A DNA stretch of 58,987 nucleotides from Syntrophorhabdaceae bacterium. Its GTDB lineage: Bacteria > Desulfobacterota > Syntrophorhabdia > Syntrophorhabdales > Syntrophorhabdaceae. Each line of letters starts with the position of its first letter. Positions within the stretch are counted from its first letter, which is position 1. This document shows, one piece after another, positions 52,048-58,987 of this stretch. The stretch covers positions 1 to 58,987 of the forward strand of contig DASXUJ010000073.1 in NCBI GenBank assembly GCA_036504895.1. Reading direction: 5' to 3'. A program made the position numbers and the translations under genes. The notes below the pieces were generated by a model that saw only the letters and a list, made by a program, of their open reading frames with translations, was not told where the DNA came from and ran no database searches.

Positions 52048-52956
52048 TTAAGATTGTTGCCTTTCCCGCCGGCAGGGAGGGGCAACTCGGGACATAAGCC
52101 GCAGCCACTCCTCGTCGACCTCCTCCTGGACCCGTGAGATGTCCTGATCGGTCATATGGCGGTATCTGCCCTGCATTTTCAGGTACCGGCTCACCGGTAG
52201 CCCCTGAGGCTCTTGAGTGACTGTATAGTCCACGCCGTCGCGGATCTCGTAAAGCGGAAAAAGCCTGGTTTCCACCGAAAGCATGGCGGCCCTTGCGGTG
52301 TCGCCCTCGCTCATTCTCCACCCCGTGGGACAAGGGGTCAGAATATGGAGGAATCTGGTGCCCCTGACTTCTTTAGCTCTAAGGACCTTGGTCATAAGGT
52401 CTTCGGGAAAGCCGACGGATGCCGTCGCGGCATAGGGTATCCTGTGAGCCGCGATAATTTCCATAAATTTTTTCTTGCTCCTTTGCCGCCCCGTTGGGGT
52501 GGTCATGGTCCATGCGTCCGCGGGGGTTGCCGAGCTTGATTGGATGCCCGTATTCATGTACGCCTCATTATCGAGACAGACATAGATGAAATTCTCATTT
52601 CTGTCACAGGAGGCGGAAAGGCCCTGAAGCCCTATATCGAAAGTGCCGCCGTCACCGGCGAAGGTCACCACGTTGATATCTTTCTTTCCTCTGATTTCCA
52701 TGGCGTGGGCAATGCCTCCCGCCGTGGGGGCGCCGATCTCGAAGGCAGTATGAAAATTGGGCACTCCAAGGGCAGTGAAGGGGTAGGCCATACTGATTAC
52801 GCCCGAGCACGAGGTCACTACTGCTACAATGGTCTTTTCGCCGAGGGCTTTAAGTACCAGTCGCATGGCGATAGCCACGCCGCATCCGGGACACGCATAG
52901 TGACCCTGCCGGAATTTCTCGGTCAAGGCCGTCAATTCAGTCTGCTTCGCTGCCAT
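52048..52956 (-). CDS. 2-oxoacid:acceptor oxidoreductase beta subunit (TPP-binding)
   Basis: A 302-residue PorB-type subunit. It binds thiamine diphosphate through GDGGTFDIGLQGLSA followed by NEAYMNTG, and carries the CPGC and further cysteines of the [4Fe-4S] site (TSCSG, TPCPTGW). It oxidises a 2-oxoacid to the acyl-CoA with its alpha partner. The start is ATG 52956, six bases after GGAGGA; the frame is open 21 bases further. The alpha gene ends 2 bp before. The substrate (pyruvate, phenylglyoxylate, indolepyruvate or other) is not fixed by sequence. Confidence 0.88.
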   Translation of the reverse strand: MAAKQTELTALTEKFRQGHYACPGCGVAIAMRLVLKALGEKTIVAVVTSCSGVISMAYPFTALGVPNFHTAFEIGAPTAGGIAHAMEIRGKKDINVVTFAGDGGTFDIGLQGLSASCDRNENFIYVCLDNEAYMNTGIQSSSATPADAWTMTTPTGRQRSKKKFMEIIAAHRIPYAATASVGFPEDLMTKVLRAKEVRGTRFLHILTPCPTGWRMSEGDTARAAMLSVETRLFPLYEIRDGVDYTVTQEPQGLPVSRYLKMQGRYRHMTDQDISRVQEEVDEEWLRLMSRVAPPCRRERQQS

Positions 52957-52958
52957 GG

Positions 52959-54110
52959 TCATTCCTCCGAAATCCATTCAGGGAGTTCCCCCGGATTCTT
53001 CTGCTTCAATGTTTTTCTCACTACTCCCTCGATCATCTCGGGAGATACATTCGCGCCGGAAAGACCGGCAATATATCCCCATACCTTTGGCCTCTTATCG
53101 AGATTACAGAGGGCGCTTTTCAGTTCAGCGCAAAAAATGCCGCCTTTCCCCATGGAGCAGTTTCTGTCGATGACCGCGACTTTCCGTACGTGGCTGACTG
53201 CTTCCTGGACCTCTTTATAAGGGAATGGCCTGAAGGCCTTTATCTTCAGGAGTCCCACCCGGACCCCGTCTTCCCGCATCTTCCTCTGGGCCAGCCTTGC
53301 GCTGCTCGTCATGGCGCCGGTGGTGACGAGGACTATTTCGGCATCTTTCGTCTGTATTGCTTCAATCACCCCATAGGTGCGGCCGGTGAGTTTTCCCCAC
53401 GCCCCATCCGCCTCTTTTATGAGAGGCCGTGCCCCCTCCATATCGCGGAAGCTCTGTTCCCGGAACTCCATGTACTTTACCGCATTCACCACATTGGAGA
53501 TGGAGGCGGGGTGCTTCACGTCAAACCTCTCCGGAAGCTTGGGGGCCGGCAGAAAACGATCCACCACGGCCTGCTCCGGTATCTCGATCGGTTCCATGAA
53601 ATGGGACGTAAAGAAAGCATCCATTATAACCATAACCGGGATAAGCGCCTTCTCTGCGATTCTGTAAGCCTGAATGACTGTATCGAGGGCCTCCTGGCCG
53701 TCCTCACAATAAAACTGCATCCACCCCGTATCCCTCTGGGCGAGGGTGTCGGTCTGATCGCTTCCGAAGGCCCAGGGCGCCGCAATTACGCGGTTTACAC
53801 AGGCCATTACCACCGGGGTCCTGTTTCCGGAGGCGAAATGGAGCATTTCGTGCATCAGGGCCAGTCCCTGGGACGCGGTCGCCGTGAATACGCGCACTCC
53901 TGCCATGGAAGCGGCCACACATTCCGCCATGGCGGAATGTTCGGATTCGACTTTTACCATTATACCCGGAAGCTTGCCCTGGGCATCCATCTCGGCGAGC
54001 TTTTCGTAAATCGGCGTCTGAGGTGTTATAGGATAGGCGGCCACCAGCTCGGCCCTCGCGAGGCGCACTGCCTCGGCCACCGCATAGTTGCCGGTAGTCA
54101 GCTCTCTCAT
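52959..54110 (-). CDS. 2-oxoacid:acceptor oxidoreductase alpha subunit
   Basis: A 383-residue PorA-type subunit: TTGNYAVAEAVRLARAELVAAYPITPQTPIYEKL at the N terminus, VESEHSAM with the conserved Glu, and a C-terminal transketolase-like domain (VRVGLLKIKAFRPFP, DRNCSMGKGG). It pairs with the beta subunit for CoA-dependent oxidation of a 2-oxoacid. ATG 54110 follows GGAGGAAAAC and overlaps the upstream stop by ATGA. Confidence 0.9.
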   Translation of the reverse strand: MRELTTGNYAVAEAVRLARAELVAAYPITPQTPIYEKLAEMDAQGKLPGIMVKVESEHSAMAECVAASMAGVRVFTATASQGLALMHEMLHFASGNRTPVVMACVNRVIAAPWAFGSDQTDTLAQRDTGWMQFYCEDGQEALDTVIQAYRIAEKALIPVMVIMDAFFTSHFMEPIEIPEQAVVDRFLPAPKLPERFDVKHPASISNVVNAVKYMEFREQSFRDMEGARPLIKEADGAWGKLTGRTYGVIEAIQTKDAEIVLVTTGAMTSSARLAQRKMREDGVRVGLLKIKAFRPFPYKEVQEAVSHVRKVAVIDRNCSMGKGGIFCAELKSALCNLDKRPKVWGYIAGLSGANVSPEMIEGVVRKTLKQKNPGELPEWISEE

Positions 54111-55840
54111 CTGTTTTCCTCCATTTCGATCACGTGCCTGGGGCATGTCACCGCACAAATACTGCATCCTTTGCAATAATCCTTGTCGACTTCATAGCCC
54201 TTCTTAAGACCTTTGAATATGGAGATATCAGGACAGAGGAAATAGCAGAGATCGCATTCCACGCATCGTCCGCAATTGAAGCACCTTTTGGCCTCTTCGA
54301 TCGCCTTTTCCTTTTTTAGTGCTGCGGTGATTTCAGCGAAATTTGCCGCCCGCGATTCAGGAGATTGGGTATCGCCGTAATTCGGAGTGCTTGTACGATA
54401 GACAAGGGTATTCAACTGCGAATATTCCACAGTCTTCTTTAGGTTCACCCCGTCCGGCGCCAGGTACGACCGGAACGAGAGAGAGGGCCCGTTTCCGAGG
54501 GTTATGGAAGAGATGGTCTTCTCCTTTTTCCCGTCTGACAGGTGAATGGCGAGGGCGCTCCTTTTGCCGGAGGCGATAGCATCCACCACCGCGGGTCTCT
54601 GTTTGACAAGATCGCCACCTGCGTAAAGTTTATCGAGCGGGGTCATCCCGAACCGGTCCACGTAAACGTGGCTCCCGTCTTCTTCCAGCAGCCCGGCAGA
54701 AATAGGGCTCGTCTCCGGGACCTGTCCTATGGCGGAAATTACGAGGTCCGCTTCCAGGGTAAGGGGTTTGCCCCTGGCAGGCATCATCGTGTAAAGACCC
54801 GTTTCCAGGTCACTGATTACTTTTGTTTTTGAAAATGTGATGTTTTCAAGTTTCCTGGAGCCATTGAGTGCAGCGGGGCGAAATCCCCCGTACATTTTTA
54901 TTCCTTCTTCCATGGCTTCCCGGACGGCCTCGGGAATTGCGGGAAAGCTGCCAGGGCTCTCCGGGGCCACCATGGTGACGGTTGAGCCTTTCCCGGAAAG
55001 ACGCAAGGCTGTTCTTGCCACGTCCACGGCCACGTCTCCGCCTCCGATCACCACTATACGCTTCTTGCCTGCTGCGGTTTTACGTGCCCGGGGGTTGGAA
55101 AGAAAGTCGAGGCCCTTGAGCACATCCTTCCCGTGAGGACCTTCCAAAAAGAGGCCCCTGGGCAGCCATGCGCCGACTGAGAGAAAAAGGGCATCATAGT
55201 CGGCACGCAATTTTTTAAGCAGGTTTTTATCTACTTTTGTTTTGGTTTTCACCTCTATCCCGAGATTTATGATTCTTGAGATCTCCCGGTCCAGGACGTC
55301 CTTGGGAAGACGGTAGGGGGGAATTCCATAGCGGAGCACCCCGCCGAGCTCCTCCCTTTGTTCGAACAGTGTTATTTTATGCCCGAGGCGCGCCAGAAAA
55401 TAGGCGGCTGACAGTCCCGCGGGACCGGAGCCGATCACGGCTACCCGTTTTGGTTTCTTGTTCTTTTGAATCGGAAGTGTGACGGACCCGTAGTCGGAGA
55501 GTGCCCTTTCAAGGCTCCTTATCTCCACTGCCTGGTCAAATTCCGCTCGATTGCATTTCGTCTGGCAGGGATGATAACAGACCCTGCCGCACACGCCGGG
55601 CAAAGGATTCTCCGCGAGGAGTAAGGAGAGGGCTCCGTCAAAATCCCCCGACCCTGCCTTTGCCAACACTCCGGCTATGTCGTTTCCTGCCGGGCAGGCC
55701 TCACGGCAGGGCGATATTTTTTCCTCATACTTCGGCTTTCGCGGACCCCAGTGGCCTGTTTTAAAGGATTCCGTGGTGGTATCGGAATAGGGGGCAATCC
55801 TTTTCAAATCGATCTGTTCATAAGAGCGTCTATTTTTCAA
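54107..55840 (-). CDS. GltD-like flavin oxidoreductase fused to a ferredoxin domain, oxidoreductase-linked
   Basis: A 577-residue protein. Residues 1-120 hold the CREACPAG and CGRVCYHPCQTKC cysteines of the GltD/NfnB Fe-S domain; 125-450 form the FAD and NAD(P)H sites (IGSGPAGLSAAYFL, IGGGDVAVDVART, AGGDL). The C terminus (about 510-577) carries two [4Fe-4S] motifs (CFNCGRCVECDLCYFLCP, CKGCSICAVTCP) like the delta subunit of 2-oxoacid oxidoreductases. It should let the complex use NAD(P) besides ferredoxin, as the flavin subunit of phenylglyoxylate:NAD oxidoreductase does. It overlaps gamma and alpha genes by four bases each. Confidence 0.87.
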   Translation of the reverse strand: MKNRRSYEQIDLKRIAPYSDTTTESFKTGHWGPRKPKYEEKISPCREACPAGNDIAGVLAKAGSGDFDGALSLLLAENPLPGVCGRVCYHPCQTKCNRAEFDQAVEIRSLERALSDYGSVTLPIQKNKKPKRVAVIGSGPAGLSAAYFLARLGHKITLFEQREELGGVLRYGIPPYRLPKDVLDREISRIINLGIEVKTKTKVDKNLLKKLRADYDALFLSVGAWLPRGLFLEGPHGKDVLKGLDFLSNPRARKTAAGKKRIVVIGGGDVAVDVARTALRLSGKGSTVTMVAPESPGSFPAIPEAVREAMEEGIKMYGGFRPAALNGSRKLENITFSKTKVISDLETGLYTMMPARGKPLTLEADLVISAIGQVPETSPISAGLLEEDGSHVYVDRFGMTPLDKLYAGGDLVKQRPAVVDAIASGKRSALAIHLSDGKKEKTISSITLGNGPSLSFRSYLAPDGVNLKKTVEYSQLNTLVYRTSTPNYGDTQSPESRAANFAEITAALKKEKAIEEAKRCFNCGRCVECDLCYFLCPDISIFKGLKKGYEVDKDYCKGCSICAVTCPRHVIEMEENR

Positions 55841-56391
55841 GATTGCACCCCCTCGCGCAACTCCGTTACGTCGAATGCCCTTTTTGCGGCGGCCACGTTT
55901 TCTTCTATCCTGGCAGGCACAGTCTCTCTTATGGCCGTCTCGAGAAAGGTAAAGGGCACATCGGGGTTCGCCCGGCAGTACGCGCCGAGGATTGCGGTAT
56001 TGATTGTGCTTCCGAGACCGGAGTCCTCGGAGACGGACAAGGCATTGACAAGGGCGATCCTGAACTTCCTCAGAGAGGCAAAACCATCACGGGTGAGGGC
56101 GTTATTGATGATGATCGTACCACCCGGTTTCAGGTTCGCCATTATCTCCTTCTCGTCGATGAGGTCTGCGGCCATGTAGATTATCTGATCAGGCCTTTTT
56201 ATCTCGCACTTGAGGAGGATCTTCTCCTCGTCTACCCTCAGAAAACTCGCCACGGGGGCTCCGCGCCGCTCCCCCCCGAAGAGGGAATAGCATTGGGGGT
56301 ATTTGCCCATGTGAAAGTACACCTTCGCGAGTATCTGGGATGCGATGACCGCACCTTGCCCGCCTCTGCCGATAAACTTCACTTCAATCAT
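55837..56391 (-). CDS. 2-oxoacid:acceptor oxidoreductase gamma subunit
   Basis: A 184-residue PorG-type subunit: FIGRGGQGAVIASQILAKVYF at the N terminus, the SLFGGERRGAPVASFLRV signature, then the helical end. It completes the gamma, flavin/Fe-S, alpha, beta set. The start lies 30 bp after dctP, so the transporter binding protein and the enzyme share one message. Confidence 0.92.
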   Translation of the reverse strand: MIEVKFIGRGGQGAVIASQILAKVYFHMGKYPQCYSLFGGERRGAPVASFLRVDEEKILLKCEIKRPDQIIYMAADLIDEKEIMANLKPGGTIIINNALTRDGFASLRKFRIALVNALSVSEDSGLGSTINTAILGAYCRANPDVPFTFLETAIRETVPARIEENVAAAKRAFDVTELREGVQS

Positions 56392-56421
56392 ATAATCACC
56401 TGCGCTATCGTGCCGTGTTTC

Positions 56422-57450
56422 TTAAGGGTTGTTTTTCAGAAAGTTGAGGCAAAAGTTTATTATCTCGTCACCGGGAAAACCCTTCTTGTTGAGCTCCTTG
56501 GCATATGCTTCCACCACGGGCCTTGTTCTCTTGAAAGCCTTTTCCACTTCTTCGGGCGATGCGTTTACGATCTTGAGACCCTTGGCGATGGAAAACTCGC
56601 GGCCCTCTTTATCGAGCTCGTCCCACTGTTTTCCCTGCTTCTCGATCCATTCCTCGCTGACTTTCATGAAGATCTGCTGAATATCCGGGGGCAGGGCATT
56701 CCACTTCGCCTTGTTCATTGCCACGAACTGGCCGGAGCTGTATGCGGCCCCCCTGTTCACATAGGTCGATTTGACGAGCTCGCCGAGCCTGAAGCCTTTG
56801 AGCGCCTCCATGGGGAGCAAGATGCCGTCTACCAGACCCTTCATCAGGGCATCGTAAGTTTCGGGGACGGGCATAGTTACGGGAAGGGCGCCCATGGCCT
56901 CAACCGTCTTTGCGGTCACGCCGTCGCACTTGATCCTCTGGCCTTTGAGATCTTCCATTTTAAGAACGGGTTTCTTGGTGCTGAAGAGTCCGGGTCCGTG
57001 GGCGTGGAAATAGAGGATCTTCACATCGTCAAGTTCTTTTGCTTTGAATTTCTGATAGAGGGCGTTGGCCATCTTGGTTGCCTGGTAGCCGCTCGAATAG
57101 CCCAGCGGCAGGTTGATGCTTTCCGTAATGGGCAGCCTTCCCAGCGTGTAGGTTACGACGCTCTGGCCTATGTCCGTGATCCCCTTTACCACGCCGTCAT
57201 AAGTCTGAGCGGCAGGTGTGAGAACTCCACCTGCGAAATAGGTGATCTTTACGCGGTTATTGGTCCTTTTTTCAATCTCCCTGCACCACTGCTCAGTAAG
57301 GACGCTGTTCTTATGGACCGGTGGATAAAATGTAGAATATTTGAGCTTTATAACCTTGTCCTGTGCATATACGGTGGTCGAGATGAAACAGAAGAGAGAG
57401 AGGGCTACGAGGGTGAATGCCATAAATTTCTTTGCAGTGCTTCCTTTCAT
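56422..57450 (-). CDS. dctP: TRAP transporter periplasmic binding protein (DctP)
   Basis: A 342-residue exported protein: signal peptide (about 1-29, ending TTVYAQ) and full DctP fold. TRAP features are KLKYSTFYPPVHKNS, the KMEDLKGQRIKCDG strand with an Arg that would bind a carboxylate, and the C-terminal helix. The start follows AAGGAGG. It lies 58 bp after the TetR gene and 30 bp before the gamma gene of the oxidoreductase. It is the intact relative of the broken dctP of the mutase locus. The imported substrate is likely a small or aromatic carboxylate. Confidence 0.92.
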   Translation of the reverse strand: MKGSTAKKFMAFTLVALSLFCFISTTVYAQDKVIKLKYSTFYPPVHKNSVLTEQWCREIEKRTNNRVKITYFAGGVLTPAAQTYDGVVKGITDIGQSVVTYTLGRLPITESINLPLGYSSGYQATKMANALYQKFKAKELDDVKILYFHAHGPGLFSTKKPVLKMEDLKGQRIKCDGVTAKTVEAMGALPVTMPVPETYDALMKGLVDGILLPMEALKGFRLGELVKSTYVNRGAAYSSGQFVAMNKAKWNALPPDIQQIFMKVSEEWIEKQGKQWDELDKEGREFSIAKGLKIVNASPEEVEKAFKRTRPVVEAYAKELNKKGFPGDEIINFCLNFLKNNP

Positions 57451-57508
57451 GGGAGATCCTCCTTAAAAGAGTTGACTCATAGGAACAACAATTGTCGCCG
57501 CCATCCCA

Positions 57509-58219
57509 TCACAGGGATAGGGTATAAGTCGTTGTCTTGTTCACGATCACATTCACTTCCAGGTCAGTGACGGCCCCTTTCAGCATGCCCTGGAGAATCA
57601 TATCTCTATAGGTCCTCGCAAAGACTGCGCCGTCGAGGGTATCTTCATTGGCATACCATTCGAGAAGCGTCCCCGAATGGAAGGCGATAATGGCATGGGC
57701 CACAACCCTGCTGTCAAGCTCTTCCCTTAGAAGCTGCTCCTTCTTTCCCTCATCGATTAATCTTTCAACGAACACACGGTATTTGGAGCGGACCTGGTTG
57801 ATCTTTTTCTCCGCCTCGGTTCCGCTTCCGGCCATCTCAGCGGAAAGGGCCGCTTCCGTTACACATAGCTCGCGGTTATGATACCGGGGAAATTCAGACA
57901 CCCATTTGTGAAAGGCTTTGAATTTTTTGAGAAAGCCACCATCGAGGCCTGATACGTTTTGGATGAGGGGATCGAGAAACTCATGCTCCCATTTCTCTAT
58001 GATTGTCTCCAGGAGTTTGGATTTGGTTTCGAAATACCAGTAGAGGGCCCCCTTGCTAAGGTTCACCGCTTCCGTAATGTCTTTTATCGAAGTGCCCCGG
58101 AAGCTCTTGTTGAGAAAGAGCTTTATGCTCTCCGCCACGATCCTTTCCCTCACATCCGAATTTACATTTGTCCGGGCGATTTCTTGTTTTTCTTTGTGTA
58201 TCGGGCGCGGCTTTTTCAT
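57509..58219 (-). CDS. TetR-family regulator of the TRAP/oxidoreductase cluster
   Basis: A 236-residue TetR-family repressor: VRERIVAESIKLFLNKSFRGTSIKDITEAVNLSKGALYWYFETKSKLL, then a helical ligand-binding region. It is the first gene of a minus-strand series with dctP, the oxidoreductase, dctQM, SnoaL-like and dehydrogenase genes, so it probably controls import and breakdown of one acid or its CoA ester. Its upstream region shows a promoter and inverted repeats. Confidence 0.9.
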   Translation of the reverse strand: MKKPRPIHKEKQEIARTNVNSDVRERIVAESIKLFLNKSFRGTSIKDITEAVNLSKGALYWYFETKSKLLETIIEKWEHEFLDPLIQNVSGLDGGFLKKFKAFHKWVSEFPRYHNRELCVTEAALSAEMAGSGTEAEKKINQVRSKYRVFVERLIDEGKKEQLLREELDSRVVAHAIIAFHSGTLLEWYANEDTLDGAVFARTYRDMILQGMLKGAVTDLEVNVIVNKTTTYTLSL

Positions 58220-58238
58220 GAGTGCTTTATCCGTGTAC

Positions 58239-58300
58239 TAAATGTATGTTTAATCAAATACCGGGACCCTTGTCAAGGGAAAAAAAGAGCGGTACATTTA
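58239..58300 (-). promoter_or_regulatory. tetR promoter with flanking inverted repeat
   Basis: Minus-strand TTGACA (58276-58271), 17 bp, TTAAAC (58253-58248), about 30 bp before the start. TAAATGTA (58239-58246) and TACATTTA (58293-58300) form an inverted repeat that brackets the promoter. Confidence 0.5.
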
Positions 58301-58348
58301 CATAGAAGGCCAGGGAGCAAGGATGTATACAAGTGTGGCTTAAATAAA

Positions 58349-58364
58349 TTGACCGAGCGGTTAA
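58349..58364. promoter_or_regulatory. TetR-type operator candidate in the divergent region
   Basis: TTGACCG-AG-CGGTTAA, a 7+7 inverted repeat with one mismatch, between the divergent promoters of the TetR gene and the 2-hydroxyacid dehydrogenase gene. Its ACCG/CGGT core is related to the mutase-locus operators. Confidence 0.5.
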
Positions 58365-58425
58365 CAAATACCTGCCGAAGGACAGGATGGTAGAACCTGT
58401 CAGAGAAACTAATAATAGACTTTTC

Positions 58426-58466
58426 TTGACACATTCTTCAATCGTATTGTATTAAATAACTGGTTA
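58426..58466 (+). promoter_or_regulatory. Promoter of the 2-hydroxyacid dehydrogenase gene with TAACTGGTTA operator
   Basis: TTGACA (58426-58431), 18 bp, TATTAA (58450-58455), directly followed by the palindrome TAACTGGTTA (58457-58466). The TTTTCTTGACA start and AACTGGTTAAT text are the same as those of the TetR promoter at 44387, suggesting a shared regulator. Confidence 0.55.
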
Positions 58467-58644
58467 ATTAGCCGCCCGCCCGGGAGGAAGGGAGGGTCGG
58501 ATGAGACGGTCGTGGCCTGTGTTCGTTTTAAAGTCGGGCGTATCAGGGAGGCAAGACGGGTCAATTCCGGGGGCTCGCGGTAATCGTAGTTCCGGGCGCT
58601 CGATAGGAGCGGGGAGTTCAATAATTTTAAGAAAGGAGCAATAT

Positions 58645-58987
58645 ATGAGCTTGAAAGTAGTGAACCTTTTCACCCTTCCTGAAGTCGATTTCGCGAATGA
58701 GCTGCTTTCCCCTTTCGGGGCGACGCTGGTAAACGGGATGTGGATGACGGAGGACGAGATCGTCGCCCAGGCCCATGATGCCGATGCGGTGATCGGCGTA
58801 GTATCGGTTCAGCCCTTCACAAGACGAGTCCTGTCGGCTCTCTCGAAATGCAGGGTAGTGGCCGGTATCGCTATCGGCTACGACAAGACCGATCTTGAGG
58901 CAGCCACGGAATTCGAGATGGCTATCACGAATGTGCCTGATTATTGTCTCGATGAAGTATCAGGACGGGCAATAGCATTCATGATGG
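58645..58987 (+). CDS. D-isomer-specific 2-hydroxyacid dehydrogenase, N-terminal part (cut by window edge)
   Basis: From ATG 58645 (after AAGGAG) the frame stays open to the last base, giving 114 residues. Text such as VVAGIAIGYDKTDLEAATE and ITNVPDYCLDEVSGRAIAFMM matches the substrate domain and hinge of D-2-hydroxyacid dehydrogenases of the phosphoglycerate dehydrogenase/CtBP group. The NAD-binding domain lies beyond the window. It may interconvert a 2-hydroxyacid and the 2-oxoacid used by the neighbouring oxidoreductase. Confidence 0.85.
   Translation, partial: MSLKVVNLFTLPEVDFANELLSPFGATLVNGMWMTEDEIVAQAHDADAVIGVVSVQPFTRRVLSALSKCRVVAGIAIGYDKTDLEAATEFEMAITNVPDYCLDEVSGRAIAFMM

Noticed and set aside
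53190-54179. 329-residue plus-strand frame opposite the alpha subunit gene
   Set aside because: Antisense shadow; composition (many His, Tyr, Gly) is not protein-like for this genome.
55843-57570. 575-residue plus-strand frame opposite the gamma subunit and dctP genes
   Set aside because: It spans two real genes on the other strand and shows no domain or ribosome site.

Overview
The window looks like a chromosome segment of a strictly anaerobic, aromatic-degrading, probably syntrophic deltaproteobacterium (Desulfobacterota; Syntrophorhabdus-like is my best guess). The reasons are a complete class II (ATP-independent, tungsten) benzoyl-CoA reductase operon, two selenocysteine proteins inside it, several NuoEFG/Hdr-type electron-transfer modules, TRAP transporters, a CoA-free 2-oxoacid:ferredoxin oxidoreductase and no sign of aerobic metabolism. 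No tRNA, rRNA, CRISPR array or insertion sequence was seen.

Layout. (1) 1-5.6 kb, + strand: a NuoF-like NADH/FMN subunit and a 1253-residue fusion of NuoG-type ferredoxin, GltD/NfnB-type flavin module and a molybdopterin-oxidoreductase fold without the usual formate dehydrogenase catalytic residue. (2) 5.7-15 kb: signalling genes (kinase plus sigma-54 regulator; two NarX-type kinases plus a NarL-type regulator; a degenerate ATPase-domain protein). (3) 15.2-25.9 kb, - strand: bamBCDEFGHI in canonical order. bamE and bamF each contain one in-frame UGA at a position where homologues carry Cys or Sec, each followed by a bacterial SECIS-like hairpin. Without recoding both genes look broken. The upstream region (25.9-26.7 kb) holds two similar promoter/operator modules. 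(4) 26.7-30 kb: molybdenum/tungsten cofactor genes (fdhD, moeA, mobB-like), fitting supply of cofactor to BamB. (5) 30.3-35.4 kb: a class II aldolase and a trehalose-type operon (DUF5752 protein, TreT-like glycosyltransferase, and a trehalose-6-phosphate synthase fused to a membrane sensor/HAMP region).

(6) 35.5-45.1 kb, + strand: an adenosylcobalamin mutase locus: reactivase (GlmL), MmgE/PrpD-family protein, fumarate-reductase-like flavoprotein, GlmE-like and GlmS-like subunits, a broken TRAP binding protein and a cobalamin adenosyltransferase, then a TetR regulator. The E subunit keeps the glutamate-mutase fold but has lost four of the five residues that bind glutamate, so a different substrate is expected. 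Four transcription units of this locus carry related TTGACA promoters with CCGACC-N-GTCGG-like operators. I consider this the best candidate for an undescribed system. (7) 45.2-48.7 kb: a CsgG-like secreted protein, and a TetR/methyltransferase/unknown-protein group. (8) 48.8-58.2 kb, - strand: a TetR-led cluster, dctP - 2-oxoacid oxidoreductase (gamma, flavin/Fe-S, alpha, beta) - dctQ - dctM - SnoaL-like - short-chain dehydrogenase, suggesting import and oxidation of an organic acid. (9) A divergent, truncated 2-hydroxyacid dehydrogenase runs off the right edge.

How it fits together: BamB-I would reduce benzoyl-CoA using low-potential electrons with NADH/ferredoxin coupling; fdhD/moeA/mobB-like serve its cofactor; the NuoF/fusion pair is a second soluble NAD(P)/ferredoxin module; the mutase locus and the TRAP/oxidoreductase cluster look like separate, TetR-controlled organic-acid pathways.
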